Below, one piece after another: positions 63,632 to 64,000 of a stretch of DNA of 64,000 bases. Source of the DNA: Bacteroidota bacterium (GTDB taxonomy: Bacteria > Bacteroidota > Ignavibacteria > Kryptoniales > JAKASW01); the NCBI GenBank assembly GCA_021825585.1, contig JAKAGT010000017.1, positions 1 through 64,000 on the forward strand, in the 5' to 3' direction. The notes under the pieces are model-generated. The model was not told where the DNA came from. It saw nothing but the letters and a program-made list of their open reading frames with translations, and searched no databases. Made by a program: the position numbers and the translations under genes. The first letter of the stretch is position 1. The number at the start of each line of letters is the position of its first letter.

Positions 63632-64000
63632 TCAGTAGTGATCCAGGAACTGTTGCTCGGGGATAATCGCGAGCTTAAGTATTTTCGTCCCAATGCCGGG
63701 GCAGTCGATGTGCGCTATGTACATCCCTGCCGCGATGGGCAATTGATGCTCATTCATCAGATCCCAGTCAGCAAACTGCGTGTTGTCGCTCTTCACCAAC
63801 GTACGGACGAGAATACCCGCAAGATTGAAGATGCGAATCGTCGCATTCTTGGGGAGGTGAGTGAACCTTACCCATCTCGTGTACTTATCGGCTTCGAGCC
63901 TGTTGAATCCGAAGTAAGGATTCGGGAAGACGTTGATCTTCGAGATATCGGCTACTTCATTGGCTTTATCCTGGGTAGGAGCTGTGGCAGTGAAAGTAAA
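63632..64000 (-). CDS. T9SS cargo protein, C-terminal part (cut by window edge)
   Basis: The final 122 residues of a cargo protein whose 5' end lies beyond the window. 'TATAPTQDKANEVADISKIN' leads to 'VFPNPYFGFN', 'IRIFNLAGILVRTLV', 'AAGMYIAHIDCPGIGTKILK', a type A sorting domain closely similar to the end of the 42225 protein. The shared layout (cargo then PorV) suggests two copies of one module. Confidence 0.88.
   Translation of the reverse strand, partial: FTFTATAPTQDKANEVADISKINVFPNPYFGFNRLEADKYTRWVRFTHLPKNATIRIFNLAGILVRTLVKSDNTQFADWDLMNEHQLPIAAGMYIAHIDCPGIGTKILKLAIIPEQQFLDHY

Overview
The window looks like a chromosomal stretch of a member of the Bacteroidota/Chlorobiota (FCB) group, most like an Ignavibacteria- or Kapabacteria-type organism. 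The grounds are several proteins with type IX secretion (T9SS) C-terminal sorting domains of the 'NYPNPFNPTT' type, two PorV/PorQ-family proteins, CarboxypepD-regulatory/TonB receptors with DUF4249 partners, a GWxTD protein, and a type IV pilus operon. Strong AGGAGG ribosome sites and TTGAC(A/T)-17/18-TATATT promoters are visible, unlike classical Bacteroidetes. This placement is inferred from gene content, not from an rRNA comparison. Almost every gene is on the minus strand.

Layout. 1-3.3 kb: minus-strand rRNA operon (16S, tRNA-Ile, tRNA-Ala, 5' part of 23S, cut by the window edge). 3.8-4.6 kb: an isolated plus-strand T9SS-domain protein without a signal peptide. 4.7-14.4 kb: type IV pilus operon, transcribed PilC > (DUF559 cassette and repeats) > PilB > two small ORFs > PilT-like > PilM-PilN fusion > PilO-PilP fusion > secretin > response regulator. 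The atypical major-pilin candidate sits nearby at 15.75-16.2 kb with its own promoter. 14.7-18.8 kb is an accessory patch: HicBA, an antitoxin-like ORF, truA carrying a G-rich palindromic insertion, a frameshifted hicB, a diverged truA 5' fragment, and a DUF433/DUF5615 toxin-antitoxin pair inside what looks like an integron gene cassette.

18.8-36.1 kb is mostly housekeeping: DUF5683-like protein, MtaB, ribosomal protein S1, IspH, Cmk, a Nat-type ABC exporter, AsnRS, an epimerase, acyl-CoA carboxylase beta subunit, an outer-membrane barrel protein, an HpnR-like B12 radical SAM enzyme, an OmpA-like protein and a coiled-coil protein.

36.2-64 kb is a large cell-surface block: three TonB receptors, three DUF4249-type lipoproteins (one a chimera), five gene products tied to T9SS export (two propeller cargoes, two large cargoes, PorV proteins), a DUF4397 lipoprotein and a PIG-L-like protein with a degenerate active site. 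Inside it, 58.4-62.3 kb holds a secreted peptide with ten cysteines, the C-terminal remnant of a TlpA-like thioredoxin fused in frame to a DUF4249 protein, and a MauE-like membrane protein, among two paralogous T9SS propellers that share a 715-bp near-identical tract. I regard this cysteine-rich peptide/thiol-redox locus and the integron-like cassette as the two observations most worth following.
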